In this document: in pieces, positions 17,094 to 26,725 of the stretch
Position numbering within the stretch: position 1 is the stretch's first letter
Layout: each line of letters opens with the position of its first letter
Origin: an uncultured Bacilli bacterium
GTDB lineage: Bacteria; Bacillota_I; Bacilli_A; RF39; UBA660
DNA: 53,938 nt
Direction: 5' to 3'
Assembly (NCBI GenBank): GCA_910585915.1
Contig: CAJUGF010000006.1
Span: 1 to 53,938 of the forward strand
Program-made: the position numbers and the translations under genes
The notes under the pieces: model-generated
What the model was told of the DNA's origin: nothing
The model's database searches: none
What the model saw: the letters and a program-made list of their open reading frames with translations, nothing else

Positions 17094-19553
17094 TTAATTA
17101 TTTTGTTCTGGACTGTGATCATCTTCAATAGAAGCATTTTCTTCTTCATGATCGACTAAACTAATAGTTGAAACCATTTGATTATTCTTTAAATTAATCA
17201 AACGCACTCCCTGTGTAACCCTACCTAATACCGAAACTTGATTCAAAGGCATACGAATTAACATACCAGTATCAGTAATAATAATAACATCTTGATTCTC
17301 ACAAACTACTTTAAATGCTGAAATACTACCGTTTTTATCAGTAACATTTAAGGCCTTAACACCTTTACTACCACGTTTTGTTCCACGATATTCAGATACA
17401 CTAGTTTGTTTACCATAACCCTTTACCGTTACAATTAAAACCTTATCTTCATCATTAGCAATCTCAGCTCCAACACATTCACTATCACCAAGATTTATTC
17501 CCCTAACTCCTGAAGCTGTTCTACCCATTACTCGCAACTCTGATTCATCAAATTTAACCATACGGCCAGCACTAGATCCTAATAAAATTAAATCACTACC
17601 AGTAGTCTTTTTAACAGCTATTAATTCATCATTTTCACGCAAATTAATACAAATTTTACCAGAAGTTCGAATACTATCAAATTCATTAATGTTTGTTTTC
17701 TTAACAATACCCTTTTTTGTTACAAATAATAAATGTCTAGCTTCATCTTCGCGTCCAATGTTGATAACACTGTTAATCATCTCATCCTTCTCTATTTGTA
17801 ACAGATTAATAATTGGCAATCCTTTTGATTGACGATTAAACTCAGGTATCTCATACCCCTTTAATCGATAAACCTTACCTTTATTGGTAAAGAACAAAGC
17901 ATAATCATGTGTGGACAAGTTGATTAAATGCTCGACAAAATCCTCTTCATTCGTACCCATTCCTTTTACACCAACACCACCACGATTTTGGGACTTGAAT
18001 GTGTCCACAGTTGTACGTTTAATATAACCTTTGTTTGTAAGAGCAATCATTATATTCTCTTCTGGAATCAACGATTCATCTTCAATAAACTCAATCGCTG
18101 TCATATCAATATCGGTTCTTCTTTCATCAGCATATTTATTCTTGATTTCAATTAATTCTTCACGAATAATTGCTAATATCTTTTCTTCACTAGCTAAAAT
18201 AGCTCGTAATTCATCAATTAATTTTAATAATTCTGCTAATTCATTTTCTATTTTCTCACGTTCTAAACCAGTTAAACGACGAAGTTTCATTTCTAAAATA
18301 GCATTAGCTTGAATTTCATCCAAACCAAATTTTTGCATCAATTGTTCTCTTGCAATGACATCCGTTTCTGATTCACGAATGGTTTTAATTACTTCATCCA
18401 AATGATCTAAAGCAATTTTCAATCCTTCTAAGATGTGAACACGCTCTTCCGCTTTTCCAAGCTCAAATTGAGTACGACGAATAATAATCTCTTTTTGATA
18501 ATCAATATATTTAGAAATAATATCTTTTAAAGGCAATACTTTTGGAGTTTGTTGATCTAACATCAAGAAATTAATACCAAACGTTGTTTGTAACTGCGTA
18601 TGTTTATATAAATTGTTCAAAACAACATTAGCATTCGCATCTCTCTTTAAATAAATAACTACACGAACTGGATTTTCCAAATTAGATTCTTCATGCAAAT
18701 CACTAATTCCATCAATAATTTTATCTCGTACCAATTCTCCAATACGTTTTTGAAAATCTGCTTTATTCACTTGATATGGCAACTCAGTTACAATAATGCG
18801 AGTCTTACCATTATTTTCATCAATTTCCACTTTTCCACGAATCGTAATCGATCCACGTCCAGTTTCATAAGCTTTTTTTATTCCGCTATTTCCTAAAATA
18901 GAAGCTCCTGTAGGAAAATCTGGTCCCTTAATATATTGCATCAAATCTTCTGTGGTAACATCATGATTATCAATATACGCAACACAGCCATCAATGACCT
19001 CTCCCAAGTTATGAGGAGGAATATTAGTAGCCATTCCTACCGCTATTCCCATAGTTCCATTTACTAAAATATTAGGAAATCTACTAGGAAGAATATCTGG
19101 TTCTTTTTCATTTTCGTCAAAATTTGCCGAAAAATCTACAGTATTTTTATTAATATCACGTACCATTTCAAGAGCTAACTTTGGCAAACGTGCTTCTGTA
19201 TAACGCATTGCAGCAGCTCCATCACCATCCATGTTTCCAAAATTCCCATGACCATCAACCAACATATGTCGAAAACTAAATGGTTGTGCCATACGAACCA
19301 TAGCATCATAAATAGAAGAATCTCCATGAGGATGATATTTTCCCATAACATCCCCGACAATTCTAGCACTTTTACGATGTGGTTTATCAGGAGTATATCC
19401 AGATTCAAACATAGAATATAAAATTCTTCGATGAACTGGCTTTAACCCATCCCTTAAATCTGGTAAAGCTCTTGCTACAATAACACTCATAGCATATTCC
19501 ATAAAAGAATCTTGAACTTCATTAACAATATTATTTTCAATAATTCTATCCAT
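17094..19553 (-). CDS. gyrA: DNA gyrase subunit A
   Basis: GyrA carries the DNA cleavage-religation activity of gyrase. The catalytic Tyr is in AAMRYTEARL near residue 123. The quinolone-determining region reads GKYHPHGDSSIYDAMVRMAQ, with Ser and Asp at the usual sensitive positions. The C-terminal beta-pinwheel wraps DNA and includes a GyrA-box-like QNRGGVGVKG. At 819 residues it is full length. It lies ten bases after gyrB, so the two are cotranscribed, and the parS cluster begins at its stop codon. Confidence 0.98.
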   Translation of the reverse strand: MDRIIENNIVNEVQDSFMEYAMSVIVARALPDLRDGLKPVHRRILYSMFESGYTPDKPHRKSARIVGDVMGKYHPHGDSSIYDAMVRMAQPFSFRHMLVDGHGNFGNMDGDGAAAMRYTEARLPKLALEMVRDINKNTVDFSANFDENEKEPDILPSRFPNILVNGTMGIAVGMATNIPPHNLGEVIDGCVAYIDNHDVTTEDLMQYIKGPDFPTGASILGNSGIKKAYETGRGSITIRGKVEIDENNGKTRIIVTELPYQVNKADFQKRIGELVRDKIIDGISDLHEESNLENPVRVVIYLKRDANANVVLNNLYKHTQLQTTFGINFLMLDQQTPKVLPLKDIISKYIDYQKEIIIRRTQFELGKAEERVHILEGLKIALDHLDEVIKTIRESETDVIAREQLMQKFGLDEIQANAILEMKLRRLTGLEREKIENELAELLKLIDELRAILASEEKILAIIREELIEIKNKYADERRTDIDMTAIEFIEDESLIPEENIMIALTNKGYIKRTTVDTFKSQNRGGVGVKGMGTNEEDFVEHLINLSTHDYALFFTNKGKVYRLKGYEIPEFNRQSKGLPIINLLQIEKDEMINSVINIGREDEARHLLFVTKKGIVKKTNINEFDSIRTSGKICINLRENDELIAVKKTTGSDLILLGSSAGRMVKFDESELRVMGRTASGVRGINLGDSECVGAEIANDEDKVLIVTVKGYGKQTSVSEYRGTKRGSKGVKALNVTDKNGSISAFKVVCENQDVIIITDTGMLIRMPLNQVSVLGRVTQGVRLINLKNNQMVSTISLVDHEEENASIEDDHSPEQNN

Positions 19554-19563
19554 TATTTACCTC

Positions 19564-21486
19564 CTAAACATCCAAATTCTGCACAAATGCTGCTTTTTCT
19601 TCAATATAGGATTTTCTAGGTAATACATCATCACCCATTAAATCAGTAAATACTTGATCAGCGGCCATTGCATCATCTACAGTAATTCTTTTTAAAACAC
19701 GATTATCAATATGCATTGTAGTTTCTCTTAAGTCAATCGCATCCATTTCTCCTAACCCTTTAAATCTCTTAACAATCGGTTTCGCATTTGGAGGTAAAGT
19801 TGCACGATACTCTGCAAGATCTTCATCAGTCTGAATATATTTAATATTTTTACCATACGTTACGCTGTATAAAGGAGGTTGAGCTGCATACACATAGCCA
19901 CCTTCCACAATCGGTCTAAAAAAGCGGTAAAATAGCGTTAAAAGAAGAATTCTGATATGACTTCCATCTACATCGGCATCGGTCATAATAATAATTTTAT
20001 GATAACGAAGCTTTTCAATATCAAATTCATCACCTATTCCAGTTCCAAAAGCCGTAATAATCGTACGAATTTCTTCATTTCCCAAAGCTTTATCCAAACG
20101 AGCTTTTTCTACATTAAGGATTTTTCCACGTAAAGGTAAAATCGCTTGTGTTTTAGGAATTCGAGCATCCTTAGCTGTTCCACTTGCACTATCTCCTTCG
20201 ACCAAAAAAACTTCACAAATACTTGCATCTTTACTAGTACAATCAGCAAGTTTCCCTATAGTATTAAAAGTATCTAATGGTGTTTTTCGTCTTGTAAGTT
20301 CACGAGCTTTCTTTGCAGCCAATCGTGCACGAGATGCAACTGTTGCCTTTTCCACAATTATCTTTGCTTCCTCTGGATTTTCCATCAAAAAGCGTTCAAA
20401 TCCATTACTAAAAACATCATCAGCAATTTTCCTCACTTCTGCAGAACCAAGTTTTCCTTTCGTTTGACCTTCAAATTGAGGATCTGGATGTTTACAACTT
20501 ACAATCATAGTAAGACCTTCTCGAACATCATCACCTGTTAAAGAATCATCATTTTCCTTTAAAAGCTTATTATTTTTTGCATAATTATTAATGATACGAG
20601 TTAAAGCTCTTTTTACTCCATCTTCATGGGTTCCACCATCACCAGTATTAATATTATTAACAAAAGAATAGATGGAAGAATTATAAGAATCGTTATATTG
20701 AAGTGCAACTTCAATAATAATGTCATCTTCTCTACCTTCAACATACACAATATCATCATGAATTGGAGTTTTATTCTTATTTAGCATTTGTACATACTCA
20801 ATAATTCCACCATTATATAGGAATGTTGCACTTTTCTCTTCTTCTCGCTCATCAATTAGCTTAATCTGCAATCCCTTATTCAAGAATGCTATTTGTTGCA
20901 ACCGATTTGCAAGTGTTGTGAAATTAAATATCGTTGTTTCTTGAAATATCGTACCATCTGGTTTAAATGTAACACTAGTTCCCGTACGATCCATAGCACA
21001 CTTATCAATCACCTTTAGTGGTTCCACTGGATGCCCGCCATTTTCAAATCGCTGATAATGAACCTCTCCGTCACGATAAACTCGTACCTCTAACCAATCA
21101 GATAAAGCATTAACAACACTAGCTCCAACTCCATGAAGACCTCCACTTACTTTGTAGCCTCCACCACCAAATTTACCACCTGCATGAAGCACAGTAAAAA
21201 TAGTTTCTACAGTAGATAAACCAGTTTTAGCATTAATACCCGTTGGCATTCCTCTACCATCATCTTTAACAGTAATGGTATTTCCTTTTCCAATGATAAC
21301 TTCGATATCATCACAATATCCAGCCAAAGCCTCATCAACTGAGTTATCAACAATTTCCCATACTAAATGATGTAAACCAACCTCACTTGTAGTACCTATA
21401 TACATACCTGGACGTTTTCTTACAGCTTCTAGACCTTCTAGAACTTGAATATCATTATCATTATAATGTGCATTTTCATTGTTCAT
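19564..21486 (-). CDS. gyrB: DNA gyrase subunit B
   Basis: GyrB is the ATPase subunit of gyrase. The GHKL ATP-binding domain shows EIVDNSVDEALAGY and GGLHGVGASVVNALS. The Toprim domain has FLVEGDSASGTAKDARIP, LPLRGKILNVEKA and MTDADVDGSHIR. The 640-residue length is normal. The first codons overlap the end of recF by 11 bases, so translation is coupled. ParE is a possible confusion, but the neighbours recF and gyrA settle it as GyrB. Confidence 0.98.
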   Translation of the reverse strand: MNNENAHYNDNDIQVLEGLEAVRKRPGMYIGTTSEVGLHHLVWEIVDNSVDEALAGYCDDIEVIIGKGNTITVKDDGRGMPTGINAKTGLSTVETIFTVLHAGGKFGGGGYKVSGGLHGVGASVVNALSDWLEVRVYRDGEVHYQRFENGGHPVEPLKVIDKCAMDRTGTSVTFKPDGTIFQETTIFNFTTLANRLQQIAFLNKGLQIKLIDEREEEKSATFLYNGGIIEYVQMLNKNKTPIHDDIVYVEGREDDIIIEVALQYNDSYNSSIYSFVNNINTGDGGTHEDGVKRALTRIINNYAKNNKLLKENDDSLTGDDVREGLTMIVSCKHPDPQFEGQTKGKLGSAEVRKIADDVFSNGFERFLMENPEEAKIIVEKATVASRARLAAKKARELTRRKTPLDTFNTIGKLADCTSKDASICEVFLVEGDSASGTAKDARIPKTQAILPLRGKILNVEKARLDKALGNEEIRTIITAFGTGIGDEFDIEKLRYHKIIIMTDADVDGSHIRILLLTLFYRFFRPIVEGGYVYAAQPPLYSVTYGKNIKYIQTDEDLAEYRATLPPNAKPIVKRFKGLGEMDAIDLRETTMHIDNRVLKRITVDDAMAADQVFTDLMGDDVLPRKSYIEEKAAFVQNLDV

Positions 21487-22579
21487 GTTCTACTACCTCC
21501 ATCACTTTCCCATTTTCAACACGAAAACTTCTATAATTTTTATTATCAACGCCACGAAATTGATTCAAATTCGTAATCGTTATAAACACTTGAATTTCTT
21601 TAGGAATATAATTTAAAATATTTTGAATTTTTTCCTCATCCAACTCACTGAACAAATCATCTAAAATTAAAATAGGATAATATCCCTTTTGCTTCTTAAA
21701 TAATTCAAGTTCAGCAAACTTCATAGCAATAATAGCATTCTTTTGTTGACCTTCCGATCCATACTCTTTCAAATCATTTTCATCTAAGGAAAATATTAAA
21801 TCATCCGTATGAATTCCAATACTTGTCTTACCAAAAGTTAAATCTTTTTTTAATGTTTTTTGATAAAGATTCACTAAATCTTTTTTAGAAAGATCAGAAT
21901 AATCAGATAAATAATTTATTTTCAAAAAACCTGTTCCAGCAATAACAGTGTAGATTTGAGATAAATAATTATTAATAAGAGACACAAAATCATTACGTCT
22001 TTGATAAATTTTTAAACCATAATCAATTAATTTATCAGTCAAAACATCCAAATAAGAACTACTATTATTTCCATTAACTAATAATTGCTTTAAATAAGCA
22101 TTTCTCTGCTTCAAAACCTTATTATAAAGATTTAAGTCTTTTAAATAACTTAAATCTAACTGAGAAATATCAATATTTAAAGTTTTTCTTCGGATAGAAG
22201 GTGTATCTTTAATAACTTTCAAATCATTTGGATGAAATAAAATAATATTAATTTTTGATACATAATCGCTAAGTTTTGAAACATTGGTATTATTAATTTG
22301 TACTTTTTTTCCTTCTTTACTAAGAATTAACTTATAGTTAGTTTCAAAACGGTTATGCACATTTCCCTCTATTTTTGCAAGTGAAGCATTTTTTAAAATT
22401 AAGGTTTTATCATTAACCAAACGAAAACTTCTTGTAAGACCAAGAACATAGATAGATTCTACTAAATTTGTTTTCCCCTCTCCATTATTTCCATGAATAA
22501 TATTGAATGAGGAATGAAATTTCAATTTTAAAGCTTCATAATTTCTAAAATTAACTAGTTTTAAATCCTCTATCCACAT
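21476..22579 (-). CDS. recF: DNA replication and repair protein RecF
   Basis: RecF is an SMC/ABC-like ATPase that helps RecOR load RecA at gaps. The 367-residue protein begins MWIEDLKLVNFRNYEALKLKF, has Walker A IHGNNGEGKTNLVES near residue 30, signature SEGQQKNAIIAMKFAE and Walker B PILILDDLFSELDEEK. The ribosome site GAGG is seven bases from the ATG. It follows the comK-like gene after a clear terminator, so the recF-gyrB-gyrA cluster probably has its own promoter. The small S4 protein gene (yaaA) that precedes recF in B. subtilis is missing. Confidence 0.97.
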   Translation of the reverse strand: MWIEDLKLVNFRNYEALKLKFHSSFNIIHGNNGEGKTNLVESIYVLGLTRSFRLVNDKTLILKNASLAKIEGNVHNRFETNYKLILSKEGKKVQINNTNVSKLSDYVSKINIILFHPNDLKVIKDTPSIRRKTLNIDISQLDLSYLKDLNLYNKVLKQRNAYLKQLLVNGNNSSSYLDVLTDKLIDYGLKIYQRRNDFVSLINNYLSQIYTVIAGTGFLKINYLSDYSDLSKKDLVNLYQKTLKKDLTFGKTSIGIHTDDLIFSLDENDLKEYGSEGQQKNAIIAMKFAELELFKKQKGYYPILILDDLFSELDEEKIQNILNYIPKEIQVFITITNLNQFRGVDNKNYRSFRVENGKVMEVVEHEQ

Positions 22580-22604
22580 AATTTTGCCTCTTTTTTAGCC
22601 ATAT

Positions 22605-22642
22605 ACAAAAATAATAGGTATTCGTGTACCTCTATACCTATT
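22605..22642 (-). terminator. terminator after comK-like gene
   Basis: AATAGGTAT (22613-22621) pairs perfectly with ATACCTATT (22634-22642), followed on the minus strand by a T-rich tail. Confidence 0.75.
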
Positions 22643-22664
22643 AGAATTATAACATAAATTAAAA

Positions 22665-23126
22665 TCATTTAAAACAATTTTTGTCATTTTTTCGTCCTCT
22701 TAAAACAGATTCTAAACGAGTTGCTCGAAGAACTTGATTATCTAAAATTCCATAAGACATACTAAGAACAACACGACTACCATTTTTAAATTCTATCAAC
22801 ATTTTATCTCCAATTCTAGAATATTGATTAATTTTAGATAATGCAATCCATGAACAAGATTCTTGTCTTGGCGATTTTGTTGGAAAAAAGATCATTTCAC
22901 TACTCTCTTCAACAATAACTGGAGCTTTATAAGAAATTCCAATTAACTTTTCAGTTCCTTTTTGTCTACCAGCCAAAGAACTACCAAAATACGCACAACT
23001 ATCTTCCATGATCTCGTTTGCTAACTTATCCACAAAAAAATGATCATTTTCTTCAAATACCTCTGTTTTATTCTTAAGCGCAATCAAAGCTAAAGTACTA
23101 GAATTAATTTCATAATTTTCCACCAT
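22665..23126 (-). CDS. comK: ComK-family competence transcription factor
   Basis: ComK activates the late competence genes for DNA uptake in Bacillus. The 153-residue product aligns along most of the family: NYEINSSTLALIAL at the start, DSCAYFGSSLAGRQKGTEKL (compare RSCRFFGSSYAGRKAGT in B. subtilis), KAPVIVEESSEMIFFPT, SCSWIALSKI and ISYNSF-like MSYGILDNQVLRATRLES. It lacks the C-terminal tail of the 192-residue B. subtilis protein, which is implicated in MecA-dependent degradation. It is flanked by terminators on both sides and so is probably transcribed alone. Its neighbour is a ComEB-like deaminase. Location between dnaN and recF is unusual. Confidence 0.88.
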   Translation of the reverse strand: MVENYEINSSTLALIALKNKTEVFEENDHFFVDKLANEIMEDSCAYFGSSLAGRQKGTEKLIGISYKAPVIVEESSEMIFFPTKSPRQESCSWIALSKINQYSRIGDKMLIEFKNGSRVVLSMSYGILDNQVLRATRLESVLRGRKNDKNCFK

Positions 23127-23192
23127 TTCACCCCCTAACTCGGAAAATTGATAACTATAATAAATGACAAAAGCAGAATAATTTGTCGAAAA

Positions 23193-23226
23193 AGAAAAGA
23201 GCTAACAATAATTGTAGCTCTTTTAA
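23193..23226 (-). terminator. terminator after comEB-like gene
   Basis: AAAGAGCTA and TAGCTCTTT form a stem on the minus strand around an AT-rich loop, followed by T-rich sequence; the left arm overlaps the stop codon. Confidence 0.75.
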
Positions 23227-23708
23227 TATCCTGAATGAACCAATAAAGAATCATCATTTTGAATCCAAGACTTCACTTCAATAGTATGATAAGTATCTTT
23301 AGTTTCTCTTACAATAACTCGTTCTATTCCTGAATTAATTATCATTCTTTTACACATCGAACAACAATCATCCCCTTTAACATAACCTCCACCATCTACT
23401 TCTATACTACATAAATATAATGTACTTCCAAGCATTTGACTTCGTGATGCACTAATAATTGCATTTGCTTCTGCATGAACACTACGACAAAGTTCATAAC
23501 GTTCTCCTCTTGGAATATTATTTTCTTGACGAATACAACTTTTTAAATCACAACAATTTTTTCTTCCTCTTGGAGCCCCTACATATCCAGTAGCTATTAT
23601 TTCATCATCTTTTACAATCACAGCTCCACGAGTTCTTCTTAAACATGTTCCTCTTTCTGAAACACTTTCTGCCAAATCCAAATAATAATTAATCTTATCT
23701 CTTCTCAT
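23223..23708 (-). CDS. comEB: ComEB-like dCMP deaminase family protein
   Basis: The 161-residue protein is a zinc-dependent CDA-fold deaminase. HAEANAIISA supplies the zinc His and catalytic Glu, and CSMC near residue 118 supplies two Cys. An additional N-terminal metal or structural cluster is suggested by CCDLKSCIRQ. This pattern is that of ComEB and phage dCMP deaminases, which turn dCMP into dUMP for thymidylate synthesis. In B. subtilis comEB lies in the comE operon, but its protein is not needed for transformation. Here it stands alone between dnaN and comK, with its own terminator. Confidence 0.88.
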   Translation of the reverse strand: MRRDKINYYLDLAESVSERGTCLRRTRGAVIVKDDEIIATGYVGAPRGRKNCCDLKSCIRQENNIPRGERYELCRSVHAEANAIISASRSQMLGSTLYLCSIEVDGGGYVKGDDCCSMCKRMIINSGIERVIVRETKDTYHTIEVKSWIQNDDSLLVHSGY

Positions 23709-23734
23709 TATACTCTTCCTTTAAAAGGATTTTA

Positions 23735-23766
23735 ACACAAAATAAAAAGATACAAAAGTATCTAAT
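23735..23766 (-). terminator. terminator after dnaN
   Basis: AGATAC-TTTT-GTATCT followed by TTTTTATTTT on the minus strand, directly after the dnaN stop. Confidence 0.8.
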
Positions 23767-24884
23767 TAATAAGTTTTTATAGGTAAAATTAATTGAATTA
23801 AAGATTCATCTTTCAAAGATTTCATAACAATTGGCTTAACATCATTATTGAGTAATATTAATATATCTTCATCTTTTAGTGTTCTTAAAGCTTCTAACAT
23901 ATATTTAGCACTAAAGGAAATATCAATATTTGATTTTTCACTAGTTTCAACCATTAATTTCTCTTCAGTTTTACCAATTTCACTAGCATAAGAATTAATA
24001 ATCATTTCTTTATTCTCTATCTTCATCTTGATAATATTTTTATCTTTTCCTTGAGTTAATAAAGCAGCACGATCTACTGCAGAAGCAAAATCATTCTTTT
24101 TAGTTTGAACAATAATTTCAAACTCTGTTGGAATTAAATTTGAAGTATTTGGATAAGTTCCAGATAACAAATTAGTTTGAAAAATTATATTCTTATATTT
24201 AAATAACACCTTATTATTAAAGATATGCATTTCAATTTCTTCATCATCTACAATAATTTTTTCTAGTTCTATAATATTCTTCCCTGGGATAACAATATTA
24301 ACATCATTTACAACAGGATTATCAAGTTTAATATTTTTTTTCGCTAAACGATAAGAATCTGTTGCAATACATTCTAACACGTCTCCAGTAATTTTAATAT
24401 TAATACCAGTTAATAATGGTCGTAACTCTTGAGTAGAAATAGCAAAACTTGTTTGATTAATAATAGTTTTAAACAAATCCCCTTTTAAAATAATAGGATC
24501 TTTATGTTCTTCTAATCTTAAATTTGGATAGTCACTAGGATCTAAACAATTTAAATTATATTGGTTATAATCAGAATAAATTTTTATTTTTAAACTGTCT
24601 ATAACTTCAAAGTTAATCACATCACTAGGCATCTTTCTAATAATTTCCAGAATATATTTACTACCTATGATAATAACTCCCTCGTTATCAACATTCTTAA
24701 TTAACTTTCTTTCAATGAAAGATTGAATAGCAAGTTCAGAATCACTTGCAGTTAAATAAAGCCCTTCTTGCTTTAACTCAAATTTAATTCCATTTAATAC
24801 AGGAATTACATTTTTAGTAGATACCCCTTTTATTACATTATTTAAGTTTTCTAATATTATGTTTTTATCAATTGAAAATTTCAT
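23766..24884 (-). CDS. dnaN: DNA polymerase III beta clamp
   Basis: DnaN is the ring-shaped sliding clamp that tethers polymerase to DNA. The 372-residue product has three-fold repeated clamp architecture, with MKFSIDKNIILENLNNV at the start, LYLTASDSELAIQSFIE in domain one, and the C-terminal IKPIVMKSL...LILPIKTY, which ends in the family-typical L-I-L-P-I/V. I prefer the ATG at 24884, which has AAGGA at a proper distance, over the ATG at 24890, which overlaps the ribosome site. It follows dnaA across a 139-base oriC element. Confidence 0.97.
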   Translation of the reverse strand: MKFSIDKNIILENLNNVIKGVSTKNVIPVLNGIKFELKQEGLYLTASDSELAIQSFIERKLIKNVDNEGVIIIGSKYILEIIRKMPSDVINFEVIDSLKIKIYSDYNQYNLNCLDPSDYPNLRLEEHKDPIILKGDLFKTIINQTSFAISTQELRPLLTGINIKITGDVLECIATDSYRLAKKNIKLDNPVVNDVNIVIPGKNIIELEKIIVDDEEIEMHIFNNKVLFKYKNIIFQTNLLSGTYPNTSNLIPTEFEIIVQTKKNDFASAVDRAALLTQGKDKNIIKMKIENKEMIINSYASEIGKTEEKLMVETSEKSNIDISFSAKYMLEALRTLKDEDILILLNNDVKPIVMKSLKDESLIQLILPIKTY

Positions 24885-24890
24885 TTTCAT

Positions 24891-25029
24891 TCCTTCTTTC
24901 TTTTTATTTAAATATATTAGTAATAATAATGCTGTTTATAATGTGCATAGCTTTCATTTTTTCAATATTTGCTAATCAAACTTTAAAAAATGTGTGTGGA
25001 TAATTATACAGATTTAAAAAAATTATCCA
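24891..25029. other. oriC segment between dnaA and dnaN (putative unwinding element)
   Basis: This AT-rich segment has the perfect DnaA box TTATCCACA on the minus strand (25003-24995) and TTATCCACT overlapping the dnaA stop (25023-25031). A one-mismatch box CTATGCACA (24950-24942) is followed after 12 bases by TAG-TAA-TAA-TAA (24918-24929, plus strand), which resembles the DnaA-trio array that DnaA uses to open the strand. The layout matches the incC/DUE part of the B. subtilis origin. Confidence 0.7.
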
Positions 25030-26400
25030 CTAAATCTTATTTTTAATTTCTTTAATTGTATTAGCAAGTGTGGGATTTGTAATTAAATCCTTCTCTATTT
25101 TATCACATGCATGAATAACTGTGGAATGATCTCTTCCCCCAAATTCTAATCCAATTCTAGGAAATGTCTCATCAGTAAGAACGCGAGATAAATACATTCC
25201 TATCTGTCTAGGATAAGCAATATTGGCACTCTTTTTCTTTCCTTTTAAATCATTCACTGTGATGTGATAATAATCAGCAACTGCTTTTTGTATACCCTCA
25301 ATACTATTTTGTGAATAAATATTTTTATTAATAAAATCTTTTAAAGCTTCGTTAGCAAATTCTAAATCAATATGTTCAGGAACAACCATAGCCGTATAAG
25401 CCATTAAACGGTTAATTGCCCCTTCTAAGAAACGCACATCATTTTGACAACTATTAGCAATAAATTCAATAACATCATCATCCACTTTATTAGCAATACT
25501 TGTATTAACAAGTTTCTGTCGAATTATTTTACAACGAAGCTCAAAGTCTGGAGGATAGATATCCACAGGAAGTCCCCACATAAATCGACTCCGAAGTCGT
25601 TCTTCTAATATTTTTAAATCATCTGGGGATCGATCTGAACTAATGATAATTTGCTTATTAGCTTGATGAAGAGCATTAAATGTGTGAAAAAATTCCTGCT
25701 GAGTCTTCTCTGCTCCAACTAAATATTGAATATCATCAATAATGAGGACATCGACATTTCGATATTTATTCTTAAACTGATTAGCATATTCAACGGTATT
25801 ATTCTTGTTTTCCACATTTGCAATTCCCGTATAATCGTTCATAAACATATCACTAGTTGTATAAAGCACTTTTTTATTAGAATGATCTACGATATAATTC
25901 CCAATTGCATGCATTAAATGAGTCTTCCCTAACCCACTTTTCCCATATATAAAGAGCGGATTATGAATTTTTCCAGGTTGTTCAGCCACTGCCATACCTG
26001 CCACTTTTGCAAGGCGATTAGAATCTCCAACCATGTAATTATCGAAGTTCAACTCTGAGATCAAATTGGATTCCCATAATTCCTCAATAACAGGAGAAGT
26101 ATCGTTTATTAAAGTATTTTGGAAGTTATCCACAATATTATTTTCTTCTTCTAATAAAAATTCAATATCAAAATTAATACCAGTAAGTTTAAAAAAAGTT
26201 TCTTCAATTAAGGAATAATAGTTATCTCCAAGGATTTTTTTATGTATTTCCATTGGCACTTGAATCTTTATTTTATGTTGATAATGATCGATTGTTAATA
26301 TAACAAGATCATGAAACCAAGCATGAAAAGATGCAGCATTTATCTCTTTATAGATAGAATCAAGAAAATTTTGCCATAAGTTATCAATGTCTGTCTTCAA
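25030..26400 (-). CDS. dnaA: chromosomal replication initiator DnaA
   Basis: DnaA binds the boxes on either side of its gene and melts oriC. The 456-residue protein has domain I (DNLWQNFLDSIYKEI), an AAA+ domain with Walker A GKSGLGKTHLMHAIG and Walker B VLIIDDIQYL, and a domain IV with the signature GGRDHSTVIHACDKI. The start appears to be TTG at 26400, with GTGAGG just upstream; the resulting N-terminus aligns with B. subtilis DnaA and there is no ATG nearby. A weak start codon may keep synthesis low. Multiple DnaA boxes upstream suggest autoregulation. Confidence 0.98.
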   Translation of the reverse strand: MKTDIDNLWQNFLDSIYKEINAASFHAWFHDLVILTIDHYQHKIKIQVPMEIHKKILGDNYYSLIEETFFKLTGINFDIEFLLEEENNIVDNFQNTLINDTSPVIEELWESNLISELNFDNYMVGDSNRLAKVAGMAVAEQPGKIHNPLFIYGKSGLGKTHLMHAIGNYIVDHSNKKVLYTTSDMFMNDYTGIANVENKNNTVEYANQFKNKYRNVDVLIIDDIQYLVGAEKTQQEFFHTFNALHQANKQIIISSDRSPDDLKILEERLRSRFMWGLPVDIYPPDFELRCKIIRQKLVNTSIANKVDDDVIEFIANSCQNDVRFLEGAINRLMAYTAMVVPEHIDLEFANEALKDFINKNIYSQNSIEGIQKAVADYYHITVNDLKGKKKSANIAYPRQIGMYLSRVLTDETFPRIGLEFGGRDHSTVIHACDKIEKDLITNPTLANTIKEIKNKI

Positions 26401-26664
26401 CCTTCCTCACCCCACATCCCACATGCTTTTTATCCACTTCATTGTAACGCAATTTAACATTCGAAAACAAGTAGGAATATCAAATTCACACTCCACCAAC
26501 AGATTATCAACAGATACAAATCCTTATTCTAACAGACAAAAACATAGTTATCAACATTATCCACAAAATACAATTTAAAAGTTATAAACATAGATAATTT
26601 ATCAACGTTGATAATGTGTAATGTTATAAACATAAATGTGAATATGTAGATAAAGCATTATTCC
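26401..26664. other. oriC segment between rpmH and dnaA (DnaA-box cluster)
   Basis: No gene is present. Plus-strand DnaA-box-like 9-mers are TTATCCACT (26430-26438), TTATCAACA (26504-26512 and 26548-26556), TTATCCACA (26557-26565), TTATAAACA (26582-26590 and 26624-26632) and TTATCAACG (26599-26607). Such a cluster matches the incAB part of the B. subtilis origin. The strand bias of genes switches here. Confidence 0.85.
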
Positions 26665-26694
26665 TTGACTTTTCTTTCGTTATAATATTATAAT
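26665..26694 (+). promoter_or_regulatory. promoter of rpmH operon
   Basis: TTGACT (26665-26670) and TATAAT (26689-26694), 18 bases apart, precede rpmH. Confidence 0.8.
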
Positions 26695-26725
26695 AAGGGA
26701 GCTTTAAAAAAAAGGAGGGACCAAA

